A DNA stretch of 64,000 nt from Chitinophagaceae bacterium (GCA_016721085.1 JADKJI010000014.1:124001-188000), one strand, 5' to 3'; shown: positions 48,728 to 59,401, counted from the stretch's first letter. The notes: generated by a model from the sequence alone, not told the origin. Translations and numbers: made by a program.

Positions 48728-50148
48728 CTATAAAGCGGTATTCTGTTGATGGAATTCTGTTTTTTTCATGTTGGTTTCTGCTAATGCCTTAAATCCTCCT
48801 TTGATATTTACCAGATTATGAAATCCTCTCGATTTTAGTATGGAACTGGCAATCACCGAACGGAAGCCTCCTGCACAATGGATATAATATTTCTTTGACT
48901 TATCAAGCATAGACATATTTCTGTTGATAAAATCCAAAGGGAAATTTACTGCACCTAGTAAATGCACTGTATCAAACTCACTTTTCCTTCTAACATCAAG
49001 CAGATTAATATTATTATCAGATGAATACATTTTTGCAAAATCAAGAGCCTCGCATTCTTCCAATGAATCAACATCTTGTTTGGCTGAAATCCAGACATCC
49101 AATCCACCTTTTAAGAATCCCATGGTATGATCATAGCCAACTCTTGAAAGTCGTATTACAGCTTCTTCTTCTCGTCCTTCTTCAGTTATGAGTAATATTG
49201 GCTGTTCGAGATCGGTTACTAAAGCACCTACCCATGGAGCAAATTGGTCATCTAAGCCGATGAAAATAGAACCGGGAATATGTGTTTTGGCGAATGCTTC
49301 TTTCTTCCTTGTATCGATAACCAATGCATCTAATGTTTCCCAGACTGTCTGGAATTCCTTAACAGATAAGGGTTGTGTTCCTCTTTGTATTATATTATCA
49401 ATACTTTCAACACCTCCTCTTAGATTCATCAAAACATTTGCAGGGAAATATTGTGGGGGTTCTACCAATCCATCGGTTACTTCTTTTACAAATTCCTCTT
49501 CAGTCATATCGGCTCTTAGTGCATAATTGAATTTTTTCTGATGACCTAGTGTATCCACTGTGTCTTTACTCATGCTTTTACCACAAGCACTTCCGGCACC
49601 ATGTCCAGGATAAACTATTACATCATCTTTTAACGGCATTATCTTATTGCGGAGAGAGGCGAATAGCTGTTTGGCCAGATATTGAGGAGTAACTTCTGCT
49701 TTCAGTTTCTGTACCAGGTCTGGACGGCCAACATCTCCAATAAAAAGTGTATCACCAGTGAAAATGGCATGTTCTTTCCCCGATTCATCAATCAATAAAT
49801 ATGTAGTGGATTCAAGAGTATGTCCGGGTGTATGTAATACTTTCAAGTATATAGCTCCCAGCTTGAGGACTTCTTCATCTTTTGCAATATATGCAGGATA
49901 GGAAGGTGAAGCCGTAGGACCAAATACAATTGTTGCTCCTGTTTTATGTGATAGGTCAAGATGGCCACTTACAAAATCTGCATGAAAGTGTGTTTCCAGG
50001 ATATACTTGATTTTAGCATTATCCTTAGCAGCCCTTTCAATATAGGGTTTGGTTTCACGCAATGGATCTATGATGGCAACTTCCCTTCACTTTCTATATA
50101 ATAGGCTGCTTCAGCCAGGCATCCGGTATAAAGCTGTTCAATTTTCAT
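48728..50148 (-). CDS. MBL-fold persulfide dioxygenase-like protein with two rhodanese domains, copy 2; one frameshift
   Basis: It is a paralogue of 44614-46032 along its whole length: THFHADFVSGHLDL in the MBL domain, a first rhodanese without Cys (LLITEEGREEE), and an active second rhodanese (HCAGGFRSVIASS). The uncorrected frame starts at 50062. One missing G in the run at 50083-50085 hides the N-terminus; the fix joins MKIEQLYTGCLAEAAYYIES to EGEVAIIDPLRETKPY. The corrected length is about 473 residues. It is monocistronic on the opposite strand to copy 1, so the two copies flank the rhodanese operon. Confidence 0.88.
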
Positions 50149-50208
50149 TGCAATTATTTGATTTTGTTAATAATAGCCTGGCTTTGGCAAGCATAATAGG
50201 CCATGTTA

Positions 50209-50252
50209 CAAAAGTGCTTGGTAGTCTATAACAGGACAATGAGATTTCTCAG
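50209..50252 (-). promoter_or_regulatory. Weaker activator-like site plus -7 box for the second MBL-rhodanese gene
   Basis: A palindrome with core TGA-N6-TCA (50252-50239; TGAGATTTCTCA is self-complementary but for the central TT) is followed after 22 nt by CACTTTTG (50216-50209). Six of the eight half-site bases match the other three sites and the spacing is the same. Confidence 0.4.
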
Positions 50253-50267
50253 CATATCTGCTGAGAA
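50246..50267. promoter_or_regulatory. Perfect inverted repeat in the 520-bp gap before the glucan synthase
   Basis: TTCTCAGC-ATATCT-GCTGAGAA. It overlaps the weak activator site of the divergent gene and may be an operator. The rest of the gap (50270-50668) is AT-rich and I see no gene or RNA in it. Confidence 0.4.
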
Positions 50268-50668
50268 TTATCAATTTCGATCTCCTTTATGGCAATAAAA
50301 GGCCATTTTTTTAGGATGATGGCTAATAAAACTGAGCAAATGCATGTTCTCAGGTTTATTTTCACTGCAATCCGATTAATGGATTCTGGCGCAGTAATCT
50401 AAATAAATCAAGGTGCCCTGCCTTAAATTCGGTAACTTACAAGCTGTGATTTGTAGTAATAGTTATTCATTTCTTGAATAACAATACAAATCTGCATTCC
50501 AATTGTCTACGTTTAATGTCGCCTCTATAGTTCACTATTTCCTTGTAGAGGGTTTCTGGCAACGCACTTCCTTGAATATACTCTAGTCTGTGTATTAAAA
50601 TGGACTGTTACCATTTATACATGCAGCCTTTTCGTGTATATACAATACACGGATCAAATTTCTCATTT

Positions 50669-53600
50669 ATGAAAGTTACTACAGGTTCCGTTTTTGATAT
50701 ACTGACCCGGTTACGTGCATATTTCCAAAGGGGTAATGCCTTGAGGCAATACGCAAGTGAAATGCCTTTCCGATCTGAATTGTATAATTCGGATCAGTTA
50801 GACAGGCATGGTAAAATAGTTGCGTCTTCACATAAGTTATTAAATAAGCCATCATCGGATCAATTAATAAAGAGGCTAGACTCAAACGAGACTACTTTGT
50901 TGGAAGTAAGGAATCTCTTAGTGGAAAGTATACGGTCAGGTAAGAATATTACACCCGGAGCGGAATGGTTACTTGATAATTTTTATCTTATTGAAGAGCA
51001 GGTGGTGATTGCCCGTAAGCATTTACCGAAAGGGTATAGTGAAGGATTACCTTGTTTGGCTTCTGGTGCTTCTGCTGGTATGCCAAGAGTGTACGATATA
51101 GTATTAGAGATCATTTCGCATAGTGATGGCAGGGTCGATGCAAAAGGACTTTCCAGTTTTATTGCCAATTATCAAAAGCAAACGGTTTTAACCATCGGTG
51201 AGTTATGGGCTATTCCCATAATGCTTCGCTTAGCTGTTATTGAAAACCTACGAAGGGTTGCAGGGAAAATGGCTCTGGAAATGATAGATCAGAATATGGC
51301 CGATTATTGGGCCGATAAAATGATGCTTGTTGTAAAAGAAGAGCCAGGGAATCTGATCCTCACCATTGCCGACATGGCTCGTTCGCTTCCAGTATTGGAT
51401 AGTCCCTTTGTTGCAGCCTTTACAAGGAAACTGCAAGGGAAGGGCCCATCATTAGCATTACCGTTAACATGGATGGAGCAGCAATTGTCGGGACAAGGAA
51501 TAAACAGTAACGATCTGGTTCGTCAGGAAAATCAAAAGCAGGCAACTGATCAGGTTTCTGTGAGAAATAGTATCGGCACCCTGCGGTTTATTGGGGCTAC
51601 AGACTGGAGGATATTCGTTGAAAACCTTAGCCAGGTGGAATTCATCCTTAAGCAGGATACAAGCGGTGAATATTCACTGATGGATTTTACCACCCGTGAC
51701 CGTTATCGACATGTTGTTGAAAGGATTGCCCATGCAGCTAACATATCGGAAACAGAAGTAGCTCAAAAAGCACTTGACCTAACAAAGAAAGCAAGTGAAG
51801 ATATCAATGTAAGCAGCAAATGGCTGCACATAGGCTATTACCTGATTGATAAGGGAGTGATAGAATTAGAGACAGCTGTTAAGTGTCAGTTTGGAATACT
51901 GGAAAGTATTTCAAGGAAAATAAGCAGGATGCCGGTTTTCATTTATATCATTTCCATCGTAGTTCTTACTCTTATATTTTCTGCTGGCATGTTTCATTTA
52001 TCGTACATAAATGGAATTGTGCTTTGGTGGCAGTTACTAATAGTTGGTATTTTATTTGTCTCTTGTTCATCCCAATTAGCGATATCGATGGTGAATTGGA
52101 TGGCTACCTTATTTGTAAAACCCAAATTACTTCCCCGACTTAATTTTTCGAAAGGAATTCCTTCAGCATATCGCACACTTATTATTGTACCAGCAATGCT
52201 TAGTGATGCAAAGTCCATTGATGAACTTTTGGAAGCTTTGGAAATTCGTTATCTGGCCAATATTGGTGAGAATCTTCATTTCGGATTATTGACAGATTTT
52301 TTGGATGCTGATAAAGAAACTATGCCAGGTGATGAGGATATGGTATTGCAGGCAAAGGCAGGTATACAGGCATTGAACAGGAAATATCCACTAGTAAATG
52401 AAGATGTCTTTTTCTTATTCCATAGACCAAGGACATGGAATAAGCAAGAAAAAAAATGGATGGGTTATGAGAGAAAAAGAGGGAAACTGGCAGCGCTTCA
52501 TACTTTCTTAAGAGGGAAAAGAGAAGGGTTGTTTAGTGAAGTAGTGGGTAATACGGCTGTTCTGCATTCTATAAAATACATAATCACTTTAGATGCCGAT
52601 ACTCAATTGCCAAGGGAAGCTGTTTGGAAGTTTGTTGCCACTATGGCGCATCCATTAAATCGGCCAATTTATGATTTCCAAAAGAAAAGGGTTACGGAAG
52701 GATATGCAATATTACAACCAAGAGTTGCAACAGCACTTCCCAAACAAACATCATCTCTTTATTTGAGAATGCAAGGAGATGTTGCTGGTATCGATCCATA
52801 TACAAGGGTTTCAAGTGATGTATACCAGGATTTATTTGGAGAAGGCTCTTTTATCGGTAAAGGTATTTATGATGTGGAAGTATTTGAGCAAGCTGTTGAA
52901 CATGCTTTTCAGGAAAACAGGATTTTAAGTCACGACCTTCTGGAAGGTTGTTATGCCAGGTCAGGATTGCTTAGTGATGTTTTTCTTTATGAAGAGAATC
53001 CTTCACAGTATTTAACAACAATAAAAAGACATTCCCGTTGGATAAGAGGAGATTGGCAGGTAGGGGCCTGGATGTTACCTGTTATTACAGACAGTGAAGG
53101 TAAGCTTACGAAAAACAAACTATCTGTACTATCCCGATGGAAGATTTCTGATAATCTTCGGAGAAGCCTTTTGCCTTCCTCGTTATTAACCTTATTAATT
53201 GCTGGTTGGTTTTTTCTTCCATTCCCATGGGTTTGGACATTGATTGTAACAGTCGTACTTATGTTGCCAACTGTTGCAATGGCCGCATGGAATCTCATAC
53301 ATAAACCAAGAGACATCACATTGCAGGCTCATATTGCAGAAATATGGATTTTCTTAAGAGATAATATCATCCGGTTTATTTTTTCAATGGCTGTACTTCC
53401 TTATGAAGCGTATCGGTTTACGCATGCAGTTTTACTTACAAACTGGAGAATGATTGTGTCGAAAAGAAAAATGCTTGAATGGACGCCTTCGGCTATTCAG
53501 GTATCAGCTAATACTTATTTGTCGGTCTATGCAAACATGTGGGTGGTTCCTTTCTTTTCAGTACTTGTTACAGGATTTCTTGTTTATTTTTCAAGTGCCA

Positions 53601-56600
53601 GTATACTTGTTGCCTTTCCATTTTTAGTGCTTTGGATACTATCGCCTGCAATGGCATTTCGATTAAGTATGCCTGAAAAGAAGGAAACAAATAAACTTTC
53701 AATCGATCAGGCTCAATTTCTGAATCAGTCGGCCAGAAAAACCTGGGCTTATTTTGAGGACTTTGTAACAGTAGCAGATAATTGGTTGCCTCCCGATAAT
53801 TTTCAGGAACAGCCCTTTGCAGTAATTGCACATCGAACATCACCTACGAATATTGGGCTCTCCCTTTTGTCAAATCTTGTGGCATATGATTTTGGGTATA
53901 TAAGTAATTCTGTCCTTTTGAAGCGTTGTGAAAACACAGCAGCTTCCATGAATAAGTTGGAAAGATATAATGGCCATTTTCTTAATTGGTACGATACACT
54001 AACCTTGCAACCTTTAAATCCAAGGTATGTATCTACAGTTGACAGTGGCAATTTGATGGGTCATACTCTTACCCTTCGTCAAGGTCTTCTTACATTACCC
54101 TATGAACCAATTCTAAATCCAAAATTATTTGAAGGATTAAAAGCGACGATTCCCATACTGGCAGCTACAAAAAAGGGATATAGCTCAATATTAATTTCGC
54201 AGTTTGGAGCAGAGCTTGTAATACAAGAGCACGAAGTAGCTTCATTAAGTAAACAATATCTGAAGTTGGTACGGTTAAATGATATTTGCGATTATTTAAA
54301 GAAACCGACAATATCAGAAAATGATTTATGGTTTCAGTGGGCAAACAGGCTGTATCATCAGCTAAACAATAGTATTGAAGATTTGAAGTTTCATGCTCCA
54401 TGGATTGAATTACTTCCTGTTCCGAGCCAGTTTCCATTACTTAACTCATTGGACGAAATTCCCTCATGGTCTTCGATTTTACATATGTCATTCACTCATT
54501 TGCCGATAGTGGAAAAGTATTTGGCTCAATCCACTTCTCAAGATGAAAGGAATTGGTTGGTTGATTTGGAAACTGCTTTGAGGTTGGCCATCAGCCGATC
54601 TGGTGAGAAAATGAAATCGGTAACAGAGTTAGCCGATGAGTGCAATCAGTTTTGTGAAGTGAATTATGATTTCCTTTTTGATAAATCAACCAATCTTCTT
54701 CGAATAGGTTATAATGTGGATGATCAGCGAAGAGATGACAGTTTTTATGATCTTCTGGCTTCCGAAGCAAGACTGGGAATATTTGTTGCCATTGCTCAAG
54801 GTAAATTGCCGCAGGAAAGTTGGTTTGCTCTCGGAAGATTATTGACAAACTCTGGAGGGGATCCAATTCTGTTGTCATGGAGCGGATCTATGTTTGAATA
54901 TCTTATGCCTCAGTTGGTGATGCCTGTTTATGAAAACACTTTGTTATTCCAAACATCAAAAGCTACTGTAAAACGCCAGATAGAATATGCAGATCAAAAG
55001 GAAGTACCATGGGGAATATCTGAGTCTGCCTACAATACAGTAGATACAAATATGAATTATCAATACAGGGCATTCGGTATCCCTGGTTTAGGGCTAATGA
55101 GGGGTCTTGAGGAAGACATAGTTATTGCCCCCTACGCATCAATGCTGGCTTTGATGGTAGCTCCTGTGAAGTCATGCAATAACCTTATGGAGCTTTCGGA
55201 TTCCGGGTTCATTGGCCAGTATGGTTTTTATGAAGCCATCGATTATACAGCCAGCCGCCAGCCTCGTGGCAAAAAATTCAGTGTCATCCATTCATATATG
55301 GTACACCATCAGGGTATGGGATTCTTGTCGATGGCCTATCAGTTATTGAATAAACCCATGCAACGTAGGTTCTCATTAGAGTTACGATTCCAGGCCACAT
55401 TATTATTGCTTCAGGAGAAGATACCAAGGGCCACCTTGTTCTATGCACATACACCTGACTTAATTGAAAAACCAAAGCTTGAAGCAAATATCCAGTTAAG
55501 GGATATAAATACACCACATACATTGGTTCCTGAAATCCAATTATTAAGCAATGGCCGGTATCAGGTTATGGTAAATAATTCAGGTGGAGGATATAGCAGA
55601 TGGGAAGATATAGCAATAACAAGATGGCGTGAAGATGCTACCATTGATGATAAAGGGATATTCTGCTACATAAAGGATGTTTCAACTGGTAAATTCTGGT
55701 CTAATACGTATCAGCCTACACTTCATCCTCCTAAAGGGTATCAGGCTATTTTCTCACAGGGCCATATTGAGTTTAAGCGATCAGATTATGGTATAGATAC
55801 AAAAACAGAAATAGTCATTTCTCCGGAAGATGATGCAGAATTAAGAAGGATACGAATTACAAATAAGACTGGTCTGGTGAAGACGATTGAAGTGACCAGT
55901 TATGCGGAGATTGTACTTGCCAGCCAAAGTTCAGATGAAGCGCATCCTGCTTTCAGCAACCTGTTTGTTGAAACAATAATCGCTCCTGAGCATAAAGCTA
56001 TTTTTTCTACACGTAGACCAAGGTCGGAAGAAGAGCAGCCGCCATGGGCTTTTCACTTGATGGATGCCTATGGAGTGAAAGTAGAAGCAATTTCATTTGA
56101 ATCTGATCGTATGGCTTTTATTGGAAGAGGGAGAGACCTTACTAACCCTTCGGCACTTGATAATGAGTTGCTCAAAGGAGGACAAGGCGCTGTATTGGAT
56201 CCGATTTTTTCCATTAGATATAGATTGACCATTAAACCCAATCAGGTAGCAACTATAGATCTTATCTACGGAGTAGCTGAAACAAAAGCTGCCTGTGAAA
56301 ATCTGCTCCATAAATACAGGGATTCGCATCTGAAGAACAGGGCATTTGAATTGGCATGGACACATAGCCAGGTATTATTGCGCCAAATAAATGCTACGGA
56401 AGCTGATTCGCAACTGTACGACAGGCTGGCATCTGCTATCATTTATGCTCAACCGTATCTAAGGGCTAAATCAACTGTAGTTAAGGGAAATTTCAGAGGA
56501 CAGTCAGGGCTTTGGAGTCATTCAGTTTCGGGAGATCTTCCGATTGTTGTATTGCAGATATACAATGCCGAGAGTATGGAGTTGGTAAGACAGATGGTAC

Positions 56601-59359
56601 AAGCGCATGCATATTGGCAACTAAAAGGACTTTCTGTTGACCTGATTATCTGGAATGAAGTATACGGCTCCTACAGGCAATTTCTGCATGATGAGATTCC
56701 AGGATTATTGTCAATGGATAAAATGAACCATAAGACGTATAGTCCGCCGGGTAAGATATTTATAAAAACCGCTGATCAATTAAGTCAGGAAGACAAGGTT
56801 CTATTTGAAAGCCTTGCCAGGGTAATTATCAACGACAACAACGGTTCATTGCAGGATCAGGTTAACAGGCATCATTCTGAAAAAATGCTACCTGCATTAC
56901 TTGAGATTAAGAGTAGTCGGCAAGCTTATTCAAATGAATTACCGGAATTAGAGAGTGACCTGTTATTTGATAATGGTACCGGGGGATTTTATTCCAGTGG
57001 AAATGAATATAAGATGATCATCAGGAAGCCGGTTACAACCCCAGCTCCTTGGGTGAATGTTATAGCTAATAAGAATTTCGGTACGGTACTATCTGAATCA
57101 GGAGCTGCCTATACATGGGCCTTGAATGCTCATGAATACCGGATAACACCATGGAGTAACGATCCTGTAAGTGACAGAGCAGGAGAAGCCTTTTATATAA
57201 GAGATGAGGATTCGGGGAAATACTGGTCTCCATCATCCTTTCCGACTGCAGGGAATACACCCTATTTAGTTACTCATGGCTTTGGATATTCGAAATTCAA
57301 ACATTTGGAGGAAGGGATATCTTCTGAAATGACTGTTTTTGTTGATAAGGATATGCCTGTGAAGTTTGTTGTACTCAGTCTTCAAAACCTTTCTGGTTTT
57401 GATAAGAAGCTTTCAGCTACTGGATATTTGGAAATGATACTGGGTGATATTCGATCTAAAACCAATATGCATATTTTCTCTGAAGTGGATGCAGATAATG
57501 GTTCATTGTATTTCAGAAACAGGTATAATACAGCTTTTGCGGAACGAGTAACTGTTTTTAAAGTTAGTGGAACTGGATTTTCCTATACTTCAGACCGCAA
57601 TGAATTCATTGGAAGGAATCGGAATCTATCCATGCCTTCTGCCTTAGGCAGGAAAAAGCTGTCGGGGCGTACAGGTGCTGTTATGGATCCATGCGGAGCG
57701 CTGCAGGTGAAATTCGATTTAGCTGATAGTGAAAGGAAAGAAGTGATATTCATGATCGGTAACGAAAGGAATTTGCCGGAAGCAAAAAAACTGATTGCGG
57801 CTTTCACTGATCCCATTTCAGTAAGTCAATCGTTAGAACGGATTCTTGACTATTGGAAAAATGTAAATGAAACCATTACAATAAAAACACCCGATAAAGC
57901 ACTCGATTTGCTGGCTAATGGTTGGTTAACCTATCAAACCTTATCCTGTCGTTTTCTGGCTCGTAGTGGCTTTTATCAATCCGGAGGTGCATTTGGATTC
58001 AGGGATCAATTACAGGATGTATTAGCCTTACTTCATTCCCAGCCAGAAATGGCAAGAGCACATATTTTACTATGTGCTTCACGGCAATTTACTGAAGGAG
58101 ATGTTCAACACTGGTGGCATCCACCAGAAGGCAGGGGAGTTAGAACACGTTGTTCAGACGATCTGTTATGGTTACCATATGCTGTTGCAGATTATGTGAA
58201 AGTGACAGGAGACGAAACAATCTTGATGGAGAATGTAAGTTTTCTTACTGGAAGAGTTCTGCATCCCGATGAAGATTCCTTTTACGATTTGCCAGCTATA
58301 AGTTATAATACCGCCACCTTATACGATCATTGCGTATTGGCTATTCAAAGAAGTTTTCATTTTGGGGAACATGCTTTGCCCTTAATTGGATCAGGTGATT
58401 GGAATGATGGTATGGATAAGGTAGGCAATAAGGGCAAAGGGGAAAGCGTATGGTTGGCCTTCTTCCTTTATCATATACTACAACATTTTATTCCAATTGC
58501 TGAACGAAAAGCAGATAGTGATTTTGCCTTGACTTGCCGAAACCAGGCTTTATCTCTACAAACAGCCATTGAATTGAATGGATGGGATGGAGAATGGTAC
58601 TTGCGTGCATTTTTCGATGATGGATCCGCATTAGGTTCTAAAGATAATCTGGAATGCAGAATTGATGCCATTGCACAAAGCTGGTCAGTACTTTCGGGAG
58701 CAGCCAAAAAGGAAAGACAGGATATGGCAATGACGTCCTTGTATTCACATCTGGTTAAAAAAGATCTTAGGCTTATCCAATTATTAGATCCGGCTTTTAA
58801 TTCTGTAGGGATAAATCCAGGATATATTAAAGGGTATCTTCCTGGGGTCAGGGAAAACGGCGGACAATATTCTCATGCTGCCATTTGGGCTATTATGGCA
58901 TTTGCTGCAAAGGAAGACAGGGAGAAGACCTGGGAATTATTCCAACTCATAAACCCGATCCTTCATGCCGATAGTGCGGAAGCAGTTGCAACTTATAAAG
59001 TGGAACCTTATGTTATGGCTGCAGATGTGTACGCAAATGAGAAACATAAAGGCAGGGGGGGATGGACATGGTATACTGGTTCAGCCGGTTGGATGTATCA
59101 GTTGATCATTAAATATATAATTGGATTGCGAAGAGAAGCGGATACTTTAGTTTTCAATCCATGCTTTCCTCTTGAATGGCCTTTTGTAGAAATTGATTAC
59201 AGATATAAAAATACCCTGTACAAAATCAAGATTTTTCAGTCTTCATCAATAACGGAAAGTTATATTCTTTCAGATCAAATAAAGGTAGCCGGCAACAGAC
59301 TTGAATTAATAGAGGGATCAACAACAAAAGAGATAATTGTATATATAGCAGTTGTATAA
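50669..59359 (+). CDS. Cyclic beta-1,2-glucan synthase-like protein (GT84-glucoamylase-GH94)
   Basis: The product has about 2896 residues, close to Brucella Cgs/NdvB. In order: an N-terminal domain; membrane helices near 420-500; a GT84 transferase with LDADTQLPREA (DxD near 642) and RHSRWIRGDWQ; more helices near 820-1010; a glycoamylase domain with ESAYNTVDTNMNYQYRAFG near 1452 and VHHQGMGFLSMAY; carbohydrate-binding beta domains; and a C-terminal GH94 phosphorylase with GFRDQLQDV near 2442 and GSGDWNDGMD near 2575. Such enzymes make, cyclise and trim beta-1,2-glucans from UDP-glucose at the inner membrane. I start at ATG 50669 because relatives begin there; the frame is open to 50600. No dedicated exporter adjoins it, though an ABC exporter lies at 60470. 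It is intact over 8.7 kb. Confidence 0.9.
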   Translation: MKVTTGSVFDILTRLRAYFQRGNALRQYASEMPFRSELYNSDQLDRHGKIVASSHKLLNKPSSDQLIKRLDSNETTLLEVRNLLVESIRSGKNITPGAEWLLDNFYLIEEQVVIARKHLPKGYSEGLPCLASGASAGMPRVYDIVLEIISHSDGRVDAKGLSSFIANYQKQTVLTIGELWAIPIMLRLAVIENLRRVAGKMALEMIDQNMADYWADKMMLVVKEEPGNLILTIADMARSLPVLDSPFVAAFTRKLQGKGPSLALPLTWMEQQLSGQGINSNDLVRQENQKQATDQVSVRNSIGTLRFIGATDWRIFVENLSQVEFILKQDTSGEYSLMDFTTRDRYRHVVERIAHAANISETEVAQKALDLTKKASEDINVSSKWLHIGYYLIDKGVIELETAVKCQFGILESISRKISRMPVFIYIISIVVLTLIFSAGMFHLSYINGIVLWWQLLIVGILFVSCSSQLAISMVNWMATLFVKPKLLPRLNFSKGIPSAYRTLIIVPAMLSDAKSIDELLEALEIRYLANIGENLHFGLLTDFLDADKETMPGDEDMVLQAKAGIQALNRKYPLVNEDVFFLFHRPRTWNKQEKKWMGYERKRGKLAALHTFLRGKREGLFSEVVGNTAVLHSIKYIITLDADTQLPREAVWKFVATMAHPLNRPIYDFQKKRVTEGYAILQPRVATALPKQTSSLYLRMQGDVAGIDPYTRVSSDVYQDLFGEGSFIGKGIYDVEVFEQAVEHAFQENRILSHDLLEGCYARSGLLSDVFLYEENPSQYLTTIKRHSRWIRGDWQVGAWMLPVITDSEGKLTKNKLSVLSRWKISDNLRRSLLPSSLLTLLIAGWFFLPFPWVWTLIVTVVLMLPTVAMAAWNLIHKPRDITLQAHIAEIWIFLRDNIIRFIFSMAVLPYEAYRFTHAVLLTNWRMIVSKRKMLEWTPSAIQVSANTYLSVYANMWVVPFFSVLVTGFLVYFSSASILVAFPFLVLWILSPAMAFRLSMPEKKETNKLSIDQAQFLNQSARKTWAYFEDFVTVADNWLPPDNFQEQPFAVIAHRTSPTNIGLSLLSNLVAYDFGYISNSVLLKRCENTAASMNKLERYNGHFLNWYDTLTLQPLNPRYVSTVDSGNLMGHTLTLRQGLLTLPYEPILNPKLFEGLKATIPILAATKKGYSSILISQFGAELVIQEHEVASLSKQYLKLVRLNDICDYLKKPTISENDLWFQWANRLYHQLNNSIEDLKFHAPWIELLPVPSQFPLLNSLDEIPSWSSILHMSFTHLPIVEKYLAQSTSQDERNWLVDLETALRLAISRSGEKMKSVTELADECNQFCEVNYDFLFDKSTNLLRIGYNVDDQRRDDSFYDLLASEARLGIFVAIAQGKLPQESWFALGRLLTNSGGDPILLSWSGSMFEYLMPQLVMPVYENTLLFQTSKATVKRQIEYADQKEVPWGISESAYNTVDTNMNYQYRAFGIPGLGLMRGLEEDIVIAPYASMLALMVAPVKSCNNLMELSDSGFIGQYGFYEAIDYTASRQPRGKKFSVIHSYMVHHQGMGFLSMAYQLLNKPMQRRFSLELRFQATLLLLQEKIPRATLFYAHTPDLIEKPKLEANIQLRDINTPHTLVPEIQLLSNGRYQVMVNNSGGGYSRWEDIAITRWREDATIDDKGIFCYIKDVSTGKFWSNTYQPTLHPPKGYQAIFSQGHIEFKRSDYGIDTKTEIVISPEDDAELRRIRITNKTGLVKTIEVTSYAEIVLASQSSDEAHPAFSNLFVETIIAPEHKAIFSTRRPRSEEEQPPWAFHLMDAYGVKVEAISFESDRMAFIGRGRDLTNPSALDNELLKGGQGAVLDPIFSIRYRLTIKPNQVATIDLIYGVAETKAACENLLHKYRDSHLKNRAFELAWTHSQVLLRQINATEADSQLYDRLASAIIYAQPYLRAKSTVVKGNFRGQSGLWSHSVSGDLPIVVLQIYNAESMELVRQMVQAHAYWQLKGLSVDLIIWNEVYGSYRQFLHDEIPGLLSMDKMNHKTYSPPGKIFIKTADQLSQEDKVLFESLARVIINDNNGSLQDQVNRHHSEKMLPALLEIKSSRQAYSNELPELESDLLFDNGTGGFYSSGNEYKMIIRKPVTTPAPWVNVIANKNFGTVLSESGAAYTWALNAHEYRITPWSNDPVSDRAGEAFYIRDEDSGKYWSPSSFPTAGNTPYLVTHGFGYSKFKHLEEGISSEMTVFVDKDMPVKFVVLSLQNLSGFDKKLSATGYLEMILGDIRSKTNMHIFSEVDADNGSLYFRNRYNTAFAERVTVFKVSGTGFSYTSDRNEFIGRNRNLSMPSALGRKKLSGRTGAVMDPCGALQVKFDLADSERKEVIFMIGNERNLPEAKKLIAAFTDPISVSQSLERILDYWKNVNETITIKTPDKALDLLANGWLTYQTLSCRFLARSGFYQSGGAFGFRDQLQDVLALLHSQPEMARAHILLCASRQFTEGDVQHWWHPPEGRGVRTRCSDDLLWLPYAVADYVKVTGDETILMENVSFLTGRVLHPDEDSFYDLPAISYNTATLYDHCVLAIQRSFHFGEHALPLIGSGDWNDGMDKVGNKGKGESVWLAFFLYHILQHFIPIAERKADSDFALTCRNQALSLQTAIELNGWDGEWYLRAFFDDGSALGSKDNLECRIDAIAQSWSVLSGAAKKERQDMAMTSLYSHLVKKDLRLIQLLDPAFNSVGINPGYIKGYLPGVRENGGQYSHAAIWAIMAFAAKEDREKTWELFQLINPILHADSAEAVATYKVEPYVMAADVYANEKHKGRGGWTWYTGSAGWMYQLIIKYIIGLRREADTLVFNPCFPLEWPFVEIDYRYKNTLYKIKIFQSSSITESYILSDQIKVAGNRLELIEGSTTKEIIVYIAVV

Positions 59360-59364
59360 ATAAA

Positions 59365-59401
59365 AGGGAGGCAATAAAGTAATTGTATTTATTGTCTCCC
59401 T
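59365..59401. terminator. Bidirectional terminator
   Basis: AGGGAGGCAATAAA pairs with TTTATTGTCTCCCT between the convergent glucan synthase and threonine dehydratase genes. Confidence 0.75.
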
